From a bacterium (GTDB lineage Bacteria > 4484-113 > JAFGCY01): a stretch of DNA of 64,000 bases. The stretch is from positions 52,015 through 116,014 of the forward strand of contig JADZFO010000056.1 of the NCBI GenBank assembly GCA_020849855.1, given 5' to 3'. Under the pieces are notes generated by a model, which saw only the letters and a program-made list of their open reading frames with translations, was not told where the DNA came from and did not search any database. Made by a program: the position numbers and the translations under genes. Positions 9,853 to 19,307 of the stretch are shown here, in pieces; within the stretch, counting starts at the first letter, position 1, and each line of letters begins with the position of its first letter.

Positions 9853-9901
9853 ACAGGGGACAGGGGACAGGGGACAGGGGACAGGGGACAGGGGACAGGG
9901 G
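9853..9901. repeat. Seven tandem copies of a 7-bp unit (ACAGGGG)
   Basis: Seven exact head-to-tail heptamers, 49 bp. The array begins 12 bases upstream of the polymerase -10 element and covers its -35 region, so changes in copy number could alter expression. Confidence 0.95.
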
Positions 9902-9908
9902 AGAGAGT

Positions 9909-9931
9909 GTAGGGGCGCGTGGAGCGCGCCC
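9909..9931 (+). repeat. REP-like GTAG hairpin
   Basis: GTAG is followed directly by a 7-bp stem (GGGCGCG/CGCGCCC) with a 5-nt loop. This is the layout of REP sequences recognised by RAYT transposases, and matches the layout of the two hairpins framing the RAYT gene at 35191. Confidence 0.5.
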
Positions 9932-9994
9932 GGGGAAGTCACAAGGCACAAGTCACAAGGCAAAGGCCAAGGCGGAAGGAAACTTGGGACGAAG

Positions 9995-10070
9995 GCTCGG
10001 AGCGCCGGCTGCAAGCCGGCTTTCTTTGGCGGGAAGAAAAGAGGCCGGCTTGCAGCCGGCGTTCCGAGCT
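9995..10070. repeat. Inverted-repeat element, copy 1
   Basis: Two 26-nt arms (9995-10020 and 10044-10069) match as inverted repeats with one mismatch, around a 23-nt spacer. Each arm contains its own GCCGGCTTGCAGCCGGC-type palindrome. A diverged copy lies at 21117-21192, so this is a dispersed element, MITE- or REP-like. It codes for nothing itself. Confidence 0.8.
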
Positions 10071-10099
10071 CACATGCTGTCTCACACCTATACCTGCGC

Positions 10100-10164
10100 C
10101 AACGCCTTACGCTAACGCCCTACGCTAACGCCTTACGTTTACGCCCTACGCTAACGCCTTATGC
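10100..10164. repeat. Five tandem copies of a degenerate 13-bp unit
   Basis: Units follow the pattern TAACGCCYTACGC with one or two changes each. CCCTAA-type simple repeats follow at about 10200-10260. Together with the two repeats before it, the whole gap from 9829 to 10269 is repetitive and has no gene. Confidence 0.85.
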
Positions 10165-10269
10165 TTTGCGCATTTCGCTTCACGCTTCTCGCCGCACTCG
10201 TCCCTAATCCCTAATCCCTAGCCCTGGTCTCTGGTCCCTGCTCCCTAGTCCCTTATCCCACGTACCTCT

Positions 10270-13200
10270 TTACTCCGCCCGGTGGAAGTGCAGGATCCAG
10301 TCTGCCTTCAAGGGCAGCGCGTCAGGGTCGCCGGAGCCGACAAAGATGTTCGGCCGGCCGTCGTCTCCGCGCAGCAGAACGCAGGGCGCGCGGTCCTTGG
10401 GGAAGACCGGCAGCGGGTCGCTCAGCTCTTCAAAATGCCAGACTCCTGGCGCGTCGCGGATCCACAGGATCACCTTGGCGAAGTGCGGCTCGTCGGCTGC
10501 CAGGGTTATCGCTGTGCGGCCGAGGGTAGCGATCATCGGCTTTTCGACGCCCTCGTGCAGGCAGGTGGCAAAGCCCAGCTCGCTGTAGGTCGAGACCAGC
10601 CCGCCGCCGAGATCCTGGAAGCTGAGGTCGAAGCTGGAGACCAGTTCGACCTGCCAGTTGGCGCCGTCGAAGAATGCGTATTTGAGCTGGCCCACCGGGA
10701 TATCCGGATCGGCGTTGAGGTCGTAGTAGGCCATGTGCCGCAGCCCGCCGGGGCTCAGTTCCTGCTGCACACGCTTGCCGCAGTCGCTGTTTGCACCATT
10801 GGCCCCGGCATCAACAAGCTCAAAGCTGAAACCGCCCATGCCGTCGCCGCTGGCGTAATAGAGTCCACCGCGGTCCGGGGTAAAGCGGTTGGGGGCATAG
10901 CTGGTGCCGCGCTGCTCCGCCAGCCAGATCTTTGTGCTGTCGGCGGGATCAAGCAGCAGATCCAGGTCGCGTCCGCTGAAGTTCGCGCTGTCCAGTTCCA
11001 GCGGTGTGCCCCAGGAGCCCATGCTGGTGTTGAGGTAGTAGTAGTCAGCGTCCGGCTCTATCCCTGCGTTGACAAGCTTGGTATAGACCAGCGCGCTTTC
11101 ATCTCCATTACCCGGGCCGATGGCCATACTGAGCATCGGGTTGGCTACCGGGTCGGAGGGGAAGAATGCCGTTGCCTGCCAGGTGTCGGGGCCTGTCCGG
11201 TTGATGTAGCCAACGGAAAGCTGGTCCGCGTAGCCCAGCACCAGTCGGCCGTTCTGCAGGTCCCAGACCGGTTCAAAAGCACCCTTCTCGTAAGTGGCCA
11301 GCCCGGGCCCTTCGTGCTGCCAGACCAGGCCGTCGTCCTGGAACAGGTGCGTCAAGTGCGCATCTTCCTTGTCGTTGTAGACCAGGTGCATACGGGCGGC
11401 AAGCGGCCCGGCGGCTGGCTCCACCACGCCGCGCATCGCGAAGACTTCACCCGCCGGCAGGCTGAGCTCGCCGGCTCCGCCATCAAGCGAGAAGGTCGTT
11501 GTATCCCAGCAGGTTGTGACCCGCTGCACATCGCTAAGGCTACGCTCAGTGTCCTCATCAAAGAAACCGTTGTATGCGGCGATGCGGATGTAGTAGCGTT
11601 CGCCTGCCGCCAGTCCATTGATGGTGTAGGTGTTGAAGCCGCCGCCTGAATCCTCGACGTCCTTGATGAGCGTTGTGCCGCTGAAGGGAGCCTCCAGCTG
11701 CGGATCCTGCCCACTGCGGTAGGCAATGGTATAGCGCAGGGGCTGGCCTTCCGGGTCTTCCAGGCTGGGCCAGTCAATGCTGATGCTGTCGCAGTCAGCG
11801 CTGAGCTCCATCTGGCTCTGCACCGGCTGCGGCCAGCCGGGCAGCGTGTCTGTCACCTGCGCCAGGCAGGCGATGGCATCGCTGCGCAGGAAGAGCAGGC
11901 GGTTCGCTGCCAGCGCCGCCTCGCAGCGTATCGCCTCCGCCCCGCTCGCGAAAGCAAGCTGCTGGCGCAGACGGCCCTCGAAGTCAAGTACCAGCAAAGC
12001 GGTATCCAGCAGCACAAAGATGCGCTGCGAACCGGCGGTGACGCTTCTGAGCTCCGTAGCTACCGTCGGCAGGCTGAAGAGCCAGGCCTCGCTCAGGTCG
12101 TCGCTGCGAATAGCTCGCAGTCGCAGCAGGCGGTCAGGGACGTCCTGGCTGAGCCCGCCGCTGAGCAGCAGCCGCGGGTTGGCCGCCAGGACCAGGCAGG
12201 GGTCGCTGTCCTGGCTGTGAGATGTGTCTCCAAGGCGCGGCCAGCTGCTGACCGCGCTGAGGCTGCTCAGATCGCAGGCGTGCAGGCCTGCCGCGCTGTT
12301 GATGAAGACCCGTCCGGCTGCTTCGTCTATACAGGGCATGCCCTGGCTGGACTGCCCGGCATTGCTGCCTGTCTGGCTGATGCTGCCGCTGAGCAGGGAC
12401 CCGCGCCGCAAGGTCTCCAGCACGGTACTGGCTATCACCAGTTCTCCGCTGGATGTCGCCGCGATAAGACTCTCATCATTTGGCAGTTCCTGCGGCGCTG
12501 TCGGAATCTGCAGTCGCTGGGTCGGGTCTGAAAGCAGGAAGCCATTCACCAGACCCTCGCTGTTGCTGCCCGCCGAGGGCCAGCTCAGGCCGGCTGCCAG
12601 GTAATCACCCAGCAGCAGCGGGCGGATCATGCTCACGGCGGCGGAGCCGGTCTTCAGCTCTCCGCTGTCCAGATCAAGCAGCTGCGCCTGGCTGCTGCTT
12701 GCTCCGTAAGTGCTGCCCGACAGACAGCGGTTCAGGCTGGGGATAGCCAGGCTGGGTGCCGCGATGGCGCTGCCCGTGGGGCTGCCGTCTTCCAGCGCAT
12801 AACGCTGCAGTGCATTGGCTGTCTGGTCCATGCCAAGGGTCCAGCCATCGGCGCTGATCACCAGCGCCCCCTCCATGCTGGCCGGATCGCCGATGGGCGT
12901 CTGCGCCCGGCTCCAGGCCAGACCAAGCGGCTCGCGCAGGCCGCAGGCCGGGTTCGACCCGCTGCGCGCTGCATCTCCACGGTAATTGGCCCAGGTATCA
13001 CTGCTGAAGCCCAGCATCGGCACCTTTGCCTGCAAGCTGACGCTGTTCTGCTCCCGCACGCCATCGCTGTCCTCTGCCTGCAGGTTGAGCCTGTAAAAGC
13101 TGCCGCGGGTCAGTCCCTCCAGCAGGTAGCTGTAGGGCGGCGCGCCGCTGACGGCGTTCGCGGGAATATCGAGGCTGATAGTGCCAGGGCTGCCAATTGC

Positions 13201-14523
13201 CTGCAGCCCCTCAAGATAGCGCAGTTTGTAGGTGACAGTTGTGCCCTCGGGGTCCGTGGCGCGGCCGAAGCTGAGCCGCAGCGCGCCGCTGCCATCCGTT
13301 CCGGACGCGCCCACTGCGCTGACCAGGCCAACGCTGCTGTCCCAGACCGGCGCCAGGTTCCCCACAGGGATACTGGCCGAGACCTGGTTGCTGGCTGGCC
13401 CAAGGGTCGCGTTGCCGCCGTCGCCGGACCAGGCCCGCACAAACCAGCTATAGGAGCTGCCCGGGCTGCCTGGATCCCGGATTATGTAAACCAGGCGCTG
13501 CTTCAGTTCGTCCGGGCTCGCCGCTGCGACAAGTTCCGCGCGCTCGATGCTGGGCTCAGGGCTGCCGCTGCCCGGTCGCAGTGCGAAATCGCCGGGCGCC
13601 GGACTCAGACCGTCGGCGCGGTAGAGGTTGTAACCCTCAATGCGCCGCTGGAAGTTCGCCCCGATGCGTGTCAGGTCCTGCACATTGACGATCCCGTCCA
13701 TGGAGCCGTCGATGATCTCCAGCCGCTTCGGGGTGGGGCTGTCGCTGACCTTCTGCTGATAGTTCAGACCGATGGGGGTCAGATCGGTGATCTCAACGAT
13801 TCCGTTGTTGTTGTAATCGCCCAGGTTGCGTTCTTCCCAGCTCAGGCTGACCTCGCCCGCGCCAGGCCCGGGGCTGGCCTGGAGTTGCGCTACCGAGCCG
13901 GGGTCTTCGTTCACCGTGGTAACCGAACGGTACACAGGCTCGGCGCCGGGCTGGAAGTGCAAACTGAGCAGCGCGTCTGCTGCGCGCGGGCTGCGGACGC
14001 CACGGTAGGGCTGCGTGCGCGCCAGGCCAATCACCACGATATCGCGCATGCGGTGCGGGATGCTCAGCAGGAGGTACTGCCCGTCCCAGACGCTGTCCTG
14101 GGCCGCGCTCTGGAAGCTGTAGCGCTGGTCGGGGTAGGTTACATACAGGTACACATCATCGGGTGCGCTGCTGCCGCACTGCAGCTCAAAGCCAAGTTCG
14201 CTGTCGCCTGTGGACGCGCTGCCGTCCTGCAGAGTCCTGATCCGCAGGCCCTTCCAGTCCTCAATAACCCGGCCCTCGGCGTCAAAGAGGTGGAAGCTGA
14301 GCTCACCGATGCGCTGGCCCGGCTGTTCCCGCAGCCACTGCGCGCTGATCCGTGTGGCCGGCCCGAGGGGCTGAGGATAAGGCACCGTATCCCTGCCGCT
14401 GCCGCTGCAGGAGTTCATGAGAGAAAGCAACACAAGTGCAGCCAGAAGGCCAATAAAGGGGAGTGGCACGCAGAAAAGGCGGGCCCGGGGGCCGGTTACC
14501 AGACGTAGCCGCCGATGGTCCAT
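10270..14523 (-). CDS. Giant lipoprotein with dockerin-like repeats and FN3 domains, 1417 aa
   Basis: The signal ends in a lipobox-like SLMNSC (Cys39). About residues 230-300 hold two dockerin-type calcium motifs (GDYNNNGIVEITDLTPIG and a second GSMDGIVNVQDLTRIG), each of the DxNxDG..DL kind. FN3-like domains follow, a middle region of about 400 residues looks like a beta-propeller (SAVSSW, LLVLDFEG), then another FN3 domain and a C-terminal repeat region like the other lipoproteins (VYTKLVNAG, YDLNADPDIPVGQLKYAF). The start overlaps the 3' end of the deacetylase gene by 28 bases, making it the last gene of the MoxR operon. A surface-bound, protein-binding role is likely. Confidence 0.8.
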   Translation of the reverse strand: MDHRRLRLVTGPRARLFCVPLPFIGLLAALVLLSLMNSCSGSGRDTVPYPQPLGPATRISAQWLREQPGQRIGELSFHLFDAEGRVIEDWKGLRIRTLQDGSASTGDSELGFELQCGSSAPDDVYLYVTYPDQRYSFQSAAQDSVWDGQYLLLSIPHRMRDIVVIGLARTQPYRGVRSPRAADALLSLHFQPGAEPVYRSVTTVNEDPGSVAQLQASPGPGAGEVSLSWEERNLGDYNNNGIVEITDLTPIGLNYQQKVSDSPTPKRLEIIDGSMDGIVNVQDLTRIGANFQRRIEGYNLYRADGLSPAPGDFALRPGSGSPEPSIERAELVAAASPDELKQRLVYIIRDPGSPGSSYSWFVRAWSGDGGNATLGPASNQVSASIPVGNLAPVWDSSVGLVSAVGASGTDGSGALRLSFGRATDPEGTTVTYKLRYLEGLQAIGSPGTISLDIPANAVSGAPPYSYLLEGLTRGSFYRLNLQAEDSDGVREQNSVSLQAKVPMLGFSSDTWANYRGDAARSGSNPACGLREPLGLAWSRAQTPIGDPASMEGALVISADGWTLGMDQTANALQRYALEDGSPTGSAIAAPSLAIPSLNRCLSGSTYGASSSQAQLLDLDSGELKTGSAAVSMIRPLLLGDYLAAGLSWPSAGSNSEGLVNGFLLSDPTQRLQIPTAPQELPNDESLIAATSSGELVIASTVLETLRRGSLLSGSISQTGSNAGQSSQGMPCIDEAAGRVFINSAAGLHACDLSSLSAVSSWPRLGDTSHSQDSDPCLVLAANPRLLLSGGLSQDVPDRLLRLRAIRSDDLSEAWLFSLPTVATELRSVTAGSQRIFVLLDTALLVLDFEGRLRQQLAFASGAEAIRCEAALAANRLLFLRSDAIACLAQVTDTLPGWPQPVQSQMELSADCDSISIDWPSLEDPEGQPLRYTIAYRSGQDPQLEAPFSGTTLIKDVEDSGGGFNTYTINGLAAGERYYIRIAAYNGFFDEDTERSLSDVQRVTTCWDTTTFSLDGGAGELSLPAGEVFAMRGVVEPAAGPLAARMHLVYNDKEDAHLTHLFQDDGLVWQHEGPGLATYEKGAFEPVWDLQNGRLVLGYADQLSVGYINRTGPDTWQATAFFPSDPVANPMLSMAIGPGNGDESALVYTKLVNAGIEPDADYYYLNTSMGSWGTPLELDSANFSGRDLDLLLDPADSTKIWLAEQRGTSYAPNRFTPDRGGLYYASGDGMGGFSFELVDAGANGANSDCGKRVQQELSPGGLRHMAYYDLNADPDIPVGQLKYAFFDGANWQVELVSSFDLSFQDLGGGLVSTYSELGFATCLHEGVEKPMIATLGRTAITLAADEPHFAKVILWIRDAPGVWHFEELSDPLPVFPKDRAPCVLLRGDDGRPNIFVGSGDPDALPLKADWILHFHRAE

Positions 14524-15263
14524 CCTTGTGCCTCGAGTTCGGTGACCAGCAGAGCATCCCCCAGCAGGGCCAGCTCTGCTTCCCGTTCCTCCTGGTAGGA
14601 GGTCCGCTCATAGGCCAGCATGTCCACGATCCCGGGATGGCACATTACTTCAACAACCGCGCCCTGAATCCTGGACAGGGCTTCCAGCAGTCCTGCCCTT
14701 CCAATATTGTTATATCCGAAAAAGCCCTCATAGAAATGCTCGGGGGCGGGCACGCCGGCGGCCCAGGCCTTGCCGTACTGCTGGCCGCGCACCCGCAGGC
14801 CCAGGCGCCGGGCCAGGGCGAGATCCAGAGCCGAGGTGAACAGCGGCTCCAGCAGGTGCGTGTGGTGGTGGCTGTCCAGATGGTCGATATGGATTCCAAG
14901 AAGCGAAATGCGGTCCAGCTGGGCCCACCATTCGCGCAGGGCCGCATCGCGCATGGCCTGGCTTTCCCAGGTCGAGGCCTGCAGCGCCAGCTCCTTGTTG
15001 AAGCGTCCGTCGGGAAGCAGCAACTCCTCTGGATAATCTGAGCTCAGGGGGTAGCCGGTGGACAGGTTCAGGTGTCCGCCGATGGACATGCCGCTTTCCA
15101 TCAACGCCCGGGCCTCGTCCTCGGTGACAAAGTTCGCCATCACCGAGGTGCTGCGCACCACGCCGGATGACGACGCCAGGATGCCCGCGCTGATGCTGGG
15201 GCTGAGGCCATAGTCGTCGGCATTGAAAATCAGGATACGGCGGCTTGTGGAAACGCCTGACAC
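14496..15263 (-). CDS. YdjC/ChbG/HpnK-family carbohydrate deacetylase
   Basis: The 255-aa protein shows the family's metal-site motifs: NADDYG near the N-terminus (about residue 14), GGHLNLS in the middle and HIDHLDSHHHTH. Known members remove acetyl groups from sugars (chitooligosaccharides in ChbG) or act in hopanoid synthesis (HpnK). The substrate here cannot be told. There is no signal peptide, so it is cytoplasmic. The start is GTG at 15263, two bases after the transglutaminase stop. Its place between a transglutaminase and a surface lipoprotein hints at cell-envelope glycan processing. Confidence 0.85.
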   Translation of the reverse strand: MSGVSTSRRILIFNADDYGLSPSISAGILASSSGVVRSTSVMANFVTEDEARALMESGMSIGGHLNLSTGYPLSSDYPEELLLPDGRFNKELALQASTWESQAMRDAALREWWAQLDRISLLGIHIDHLDSHHHTHLLEPLFTSALDLALARRLGLRVRGQQYGKAWAAGVPAPEHFYEGFFGYNNIGRAGLLEALSRIQGAVVEVMCHPGIVDMLAYERTSYQEEREAELALLGDALLVTELEAQGWTIGGYVW

Positions 15264-15265
15264 TC

Positions 15266-17788
15266 TTAGCCTCCCGGCTTCTTCTTCTGCTTCATTTCTT
15301 CCTGGCGCTGGCGGACCAGGGCGGAGAGTTCCGCCACGGCGTCCTTGGCCTGCTGGATGTCGTCCTGGCTGGGCTCACCGCCGGCATAGGCCGCGCGCTC
15401 ATAGATCGGCAGCAGGCGCTGCAATGGCGGGCTCAAGGGCTGCCAGCTCTGGACTGCATTGTTGAAGGCCCGGCGGGCTGTCATGCCGACGTCCCCGCGT
15501 GCCAGCCCCAGGCGTTCCAGCTGGCGCAGGGCCTGCAGGTAAGCCTCAATGACCGCATTCTCCGGCCGCAGCGGCGGCAGGCGGCGCTGGCCCAGGTCAC
15601 GGCGCAGGCGCACATAGGCAAAGAGGATCAGGCCCACGACGGCCAGCAGGATCAGGGACTGCGGCCCGTGCCGCAGCATCAGCGCCCAGAGCTGGCGCAG
15701 GGCATCCATGATCAGGCGTTGGGTAGCCGCCGGGTCAAGCACGAAGAGGTTGGTCAGGAAATCGATGACGCTGCGCAGGTTGCGCATCAGCGGGCTGCCG
15801 CCGCCCTGGCCTTCGGAGCCCGCCGGGCTGGGGTCGTAGGTGACCCAGCCATAGCCGTCAAAGTAGACCTCGACCCAGGCGTGGGCATTGCTGGCGCGGT
15901 ACACATATGCGTTGTCAACAAGGCTGAAGGTGCCAGGGGCATAGCCGGAGACGATGCGGGCCGGGATGTTGTTGATGCGGCACATCACCGCCATGGCGCT
16001 GGCGAAGTAGCGGCAGTGGCCCTGCTGGCTGCCCAGCAGGAACTGCTCGGTGAATTCCTGGTCCGGGCGCAGCTCAACATAGTTGCGGGTGTACTCAAAC
16101 TCGTCGCTGACCAGGTACTCCAGGATGTTCTGGACCTTGTCGTAGATCGAAGGCTGGCCGCCGGCGAAGGCGCGGCGGTTGGCGATGGTCTGGGACAGCT
16201 TCACAACTCTGTCGCTGACTGCGTGGTACTGCTCGGGCTTGATCCCCAAGGCCTGCAATTCGGCCGGGTCCGGCCGCGCAGTCAGCGGCACCTGCGTATT
16301 GGGCTCCACAATGGCCGGCGGCCCGGGGCTGATTACCTCGCGCAGTTCGCTGTCCTTGAACACGAGCTCCAGTGAGCGGACCGTGTAGCTGAAGCCCTTG
16401 TCATGGTCCTGCTTGTCGAACTCGCGGGCGCGCAGGCAGCTTGCGGCGTCCAGCAGCGGCATGTCGCCAAGGTTGCCGTTCTTCATCAGGCTGATGTTCT
16501 CAAGCCTGTAGGGCGCGTACATGGCGAAGTAGAAGGAAGGCTGGGCTTCCAGGAGCTTGATCTCCTGATGGATCTCGGCGTAGCGCGGCTGCGCCGCCTG
16601 GTTCGCCGACCAGACCGGGTTCTTGGAAACCACCACGCCCTTGGCGCTGAGCTGCTCAGACAGCTTCTTGGACGGGAAGTCCAGCAGCGGGATCTTGAAG
16701 GCGGTTTCCGGCTCATTGCTGGTCTGGACGATCGAGGGAATAGCCTCCAGGCCTTCGGGCAGCGCCTCGCGATACTTGTCGTCGGCCTTGCCGCCGTGCC
16801 GGGCCAGGATGGTGTTGGTGTCGGCATCCAGCATCTGCGGCGACTTCACCCAGCCGCTGCCGGTATAGACGTCATAAACCTGCGCCCGCAGATAGCCCGA
16901 GCGGTGGCTCTTCATCTGCAGCACCGGCCTTGGGTCGGCCGTAAGCTTGGATCCGCTGCTCAGGTCAAAGTCGTTGCCCAGGCCAACCTCGGCCTCGCGC
17001 TGCAGCTCGCCGCGGCTGTTGCGGCGGTCGCGCTCGGATCCGCCGCCCTGATCCTTGTCCACCGGGTCAACCGGCGGCGCGGTGTTGATCAGCGGTTGTC
17101 GCGCGCCTTCTTCCGAGTGCGGGGTGACCACAAAGGCCACAGCGGAAACGGCGATCAGGCCGACGACCGCGCGCAGCAACATGGCCAGGAACTGGCGGCC
17201 CACCTCGATTCGCGTCTCGCTGACAGCGTCGGTCACGTCAGATCCAACAGTCTGGCTGACCCGTGTGGCCACCTCGATCTGGCTGGCGGCGTAAAGCGAA
17301 CATCCCGCGCAGAAGAGGAAGACCGGCAGCATCAGCATCAGCTTCAGGTCATAGCTCTGATGCGCGCTGTAGATGATGAAGATGACGCAGACCAGGATGA
17401 TGAAGCGGTGGTCTCCGGGTGCAAAGGCTTTAAAGGACAGCAGCACCATCAGCAGGCCAAGCAGGATGCCAAGGGTGCCGCCGGCCAGCCAGATGTTCTG
17501 TTGCAGCTTCAGGAAGAAGAAGACCGAGAGGCCCACCGCCACGATTGACACACCATAAGTGGTGACCGAGCGCCAGCGCGGGGCGAGGTTATAGGCGTAA
17601 ACGAAGCCAGCCGTGAGAGCCAGGCTGAGCCAGATGTTGAGCACCAGCTCGTCCAGGGCCAGATGCAGGATCTGCACGGCAAGAAAGCCGCTGAGGTAGG
17701 TCCAGAGGTACAGGAAGCGGCGCGCGCGGGGAGCCAGGTCAAGGGCCGCGGTGTTCAGGCGCTGCATGGAGGCGCGCAGGCTGCTCAT
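15266..17788 (-). CDS. TgpA-type membrane transglutaminase-like protein, 840 aa
   Basis: The N-terminal 210 residues hold a block of transmembrane helices (DUF3488 region). A periplasmic transglutaminase core follows, with the catalytic triad visible: Cys in QGHCRYFAS (about 591), His in NAHAWVEVYF (about 636), Asp in YDPSPAG (about 650). One more membrane helix (about 735) and a cytoplasmic C-terminal domain (DUF4129-like) complete the architecture. The family is usually encoded with MoxR and DUF58 genes, as here. The start overlaps the DUF58 stop by four bases (ATGA). Confidence 0.9.
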   Translation of the reverse strand: MSSLRASMQRLNTAALDLAPRARRFLYLWTYLSGFLAVQILHLALDELVLNIWLSLALTAGFVYAYNLAPRWRSVTTYGVSIVAVGLSVFFFLKLQQNIWLAGGTLGILLGLLMVLLSFKAFAPGDHRFIILVCVIFIIYSAHQSYDLKLMLMLPVFLFCAGCSLYAASQIEVATRVSQTVGSDVTDAVSETRIEVGRQFLAMLLRAVVGLIAVSAVAFVVTPHSEEGARQPLINTAPPVDPVDKDQGGGSERDRRNSRGELQREAEVGLGNDFDLSSGSKLTADPRPVLQMKSHRSGYLRAQVYDVYTGSGWVKSPQMLDADTNTILARHGGKADDKYREALPEGLEAIPSIVQTSNEPETAFKIPLLDFPSKKLSEQLSAKGVVVSKNPVWSANQAAQPRYAEIHQEIKLLEAQPSFYFAMYAPYRLENISLMKNGNLGDMPLLDAASCLRAREFDKQDHDKGFSYTVRSLELVFKDSELREVISPGPPAIVEPNTQVPLTARPDPAELQALGIKPEQYHAVSDRVVKLSQTIANRRAFAGGQPSIYDKVQNILEYLVSDEFEYTRNYVELRPDQEFTEQFLLGSQQGHCRYFASAMAVMCRINNIPARIVSGYAPGTFSLVDNAYVYRASNAHAWVEVYFDGYGWVTYDPSPAGSEGQGGGSPLMRNLRSVIDFLTNLFVLDPAATQRLIMDALRQLWALMLRHGPQSLILLAVVGLILFAYVRLRRDLGQRRLPPLRPENAVIEAYLQALRQLERLGLARGDVGMTARRAFNNAVQSWQPLSPPLQRLLPIYERAAYAGGEPSQDDIQQAKDAVAELSALVRQRQEEMKQKKKPGG

Positions 17789-19296
17789 GCCTCGGCCTCC
17801 GTCTCAATGCCAATGCCATCCTCCGGCAGCAGGGCCTCGGAGCTGAGCATCTTGGAAGAGCTGGCCACGGCTCCGCCACGGCTGTGGCTGGCGCTGATGG
17901 CACGGTTGAAGACCTCGCTCAGCACGCGCGGCAGGTCATCCTTGTAGTGCACGTCAATGACGTTGTAGCCGGGGCGGTAACGGCTCTTGCTTTCCGAGCG
18001 GGCCGGCTGGTCACCCCAGCTCCCGCGGGCTTTCTCAAAGCTGGCCTTGTCAAAGTTCACCACGGTAATGCCGCGGTAGCGCATGCCCATCAGGCCCAGG
18101 CGCTCCCAGGCTTCGACGCTGGGATCGCAGGTCAGTACCACCAGGCTGGAGCCCTGAGGCAGATAGTGCACGATCAGGCGGTTGGCCAGCTCCCAGTCCG
18201 TGGGGCCGTACTCGCCCAGACGGGCCAGGCGGATCGCCATCTCCTGGTAGAAACGCTTGCCGGAGCCGGCAAGGCTGTCATAAGGCATGTTGGAGCTGTC
18301 CGGGCTGCGACGCCGGCGCTCCTGCGCGTCACGGCCCCAGAGCTCGCGGCTGAGGAACTCCAGGCTGAAGCCGTCGCTCTTGGTGCCGGTCGTTCCGTAC
18401 TGCTCGACGGACCCGTCGGAGTGCAGAACCAGTGGCACCGGGCGGGCACCAAGGGTAAGCATATTGAACTGGAAGCGGCTGGTACCGGTGGCCGAGCCAA
18501 GGCTGGCCGCCATGGTAATCGCGTATTCAAGCGGCGTATCGGCGCCGCTGCCGGCCCGCATGTTCTCGTCCACCAGCAGCAGGACGCTGACCGAGGCTGC
18601 GACATTCAGTTCGTACTGCCGGCTGATCAGCTTGCCCTGGCGGGCGGAGGTACGCCAGTGGATGTGCTTGAGCTGCTGGCCGGGGACGTACTCACGCACA
18701 CCGAGAAACTCCGTGCTCTGGCCGCCCACCGGGATGCTGCCACTCTCGTCGCGGCTGAGGCTGGAGATGCTGGGCGGCTGGGCCATCTTGAAGTCGAGGG
18801 CCCGGGGCAGTACCAGCACGGAGTTATAGATCTCCACCTTGCGCCAGTTCTTGTAGAAGCCGAAGGGGTCGCCGCCCCAGAGAAAGAGCGGGCCGATGCG
18901 GAACACACCGCGGCGGGGCGGGGTGATGGTGTAGCTGCTGCGCACCGGGCTGCCGGCCGGTGCCACCAGGAAGGCCACCGGCGAGTACTCCTTGCCGGGG
19001 GTGAGCTGCTCATGCAGGTCAAAGCCCAGGGTGCCGTAGCGCGCGGTGCTGCGTTCGTTTGTCAGCTCTAGGCCAACCTCCATCGGCTGGCCGGCCACAC
19101 CGAAGCTGGGCGGGTAGCGCTTGACCTTCAGCCCGCGCACAGCGTGGAAGGACCAGACAAAAAGCACGAGGTTGGTTGAGACCAGGAAGACGGCTGTGTA
19201 TACCAGGAGCGGCGTATGGAAGATCCCGGCCACAATGATGGTGAAGACCGTCAGGAAGATGAAGACCCAGGCGTTGATGGTCAGCCGTGATGTCAC
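17785..19296 (-). CDS. DUF58 family protein, 503 aa
   Basis: Two N-terminal membrane helices (VFIFLTVFTIIVAGIF and LLVYTAVFLVSTNLVLF) precede an Ig-like beta domain and the DUF58 signature region (EFLGVREYVPGQQLKHIHWRTSARQGKL). The VWA-like segment contains SVLLLVDEN, only part of a MIDAS. DUF58 proteins pair with MoxR ATPases, but their biochemical role is not settled. I set the start at GTG 19296, 11 bases after the MoxR stop and preceded by GGGTGA; the frame extends upstream into the MoxR gene without a plausible start. Confidence 0.88.
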   Translation of the reverse strand: MTSRLTINAWVFIFLTVFTIIVAGIFHTPLLVYTAVFLVSTNLVLFVWSFHAVRGLKVKRYPPSFGVAGQPMEVGLELTNERSTARYGTLGFDLHEQLTPGKEYSPVAFLVAPAGSPVRSSYTITPPRRGVFRIGPLFLWGGDPFGFYKNWRKVEIYNSVLVLPRALDFKMAQPPSISSLSRDESGSIPVGGQSTEFLGVREYVPGQQLKHIHWRTSARQGKLISRQYELNVAASVSVLLLVDENMRAGSGADTPLEYAITMAASLGSATGTSRFQFNMLTLGARPVPLVLHSDGSVEQYGTTGTKSDGFSLEFLSRELWGRDAQERRRRSPDSSNMPYDSLAGSGKRFYQEMAIRLARLGEYGPTDWELANRLIVHYLPQGSSLVVLTCDPSVEAWERLGLMGMRYRGITVVNFDKASFEKARGSWGDQPARSESKSRYRPGYNVIDVHYKDDLPRVLSEVFNRAISASHSRGGAVASSSKMLSSEALLPEDGIGIETEAEA

Positions 19297-19307
19297 GGTT
19301 TCACCCG

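Noticed and set aside
9853..10164. CRISPR-like array of short repeats
   Set aside because: Units of 7 and 13 bp are directly tandem without spacers, and no cas genes are present.
9746..10207. Open frames through the heptamer array giving repeated GQGTGDR peptides
   Set aside because: They translate simple repeats and an inverted-repeat element; the same applies to the 62-codon N-terminal extension of the polymerase frame.
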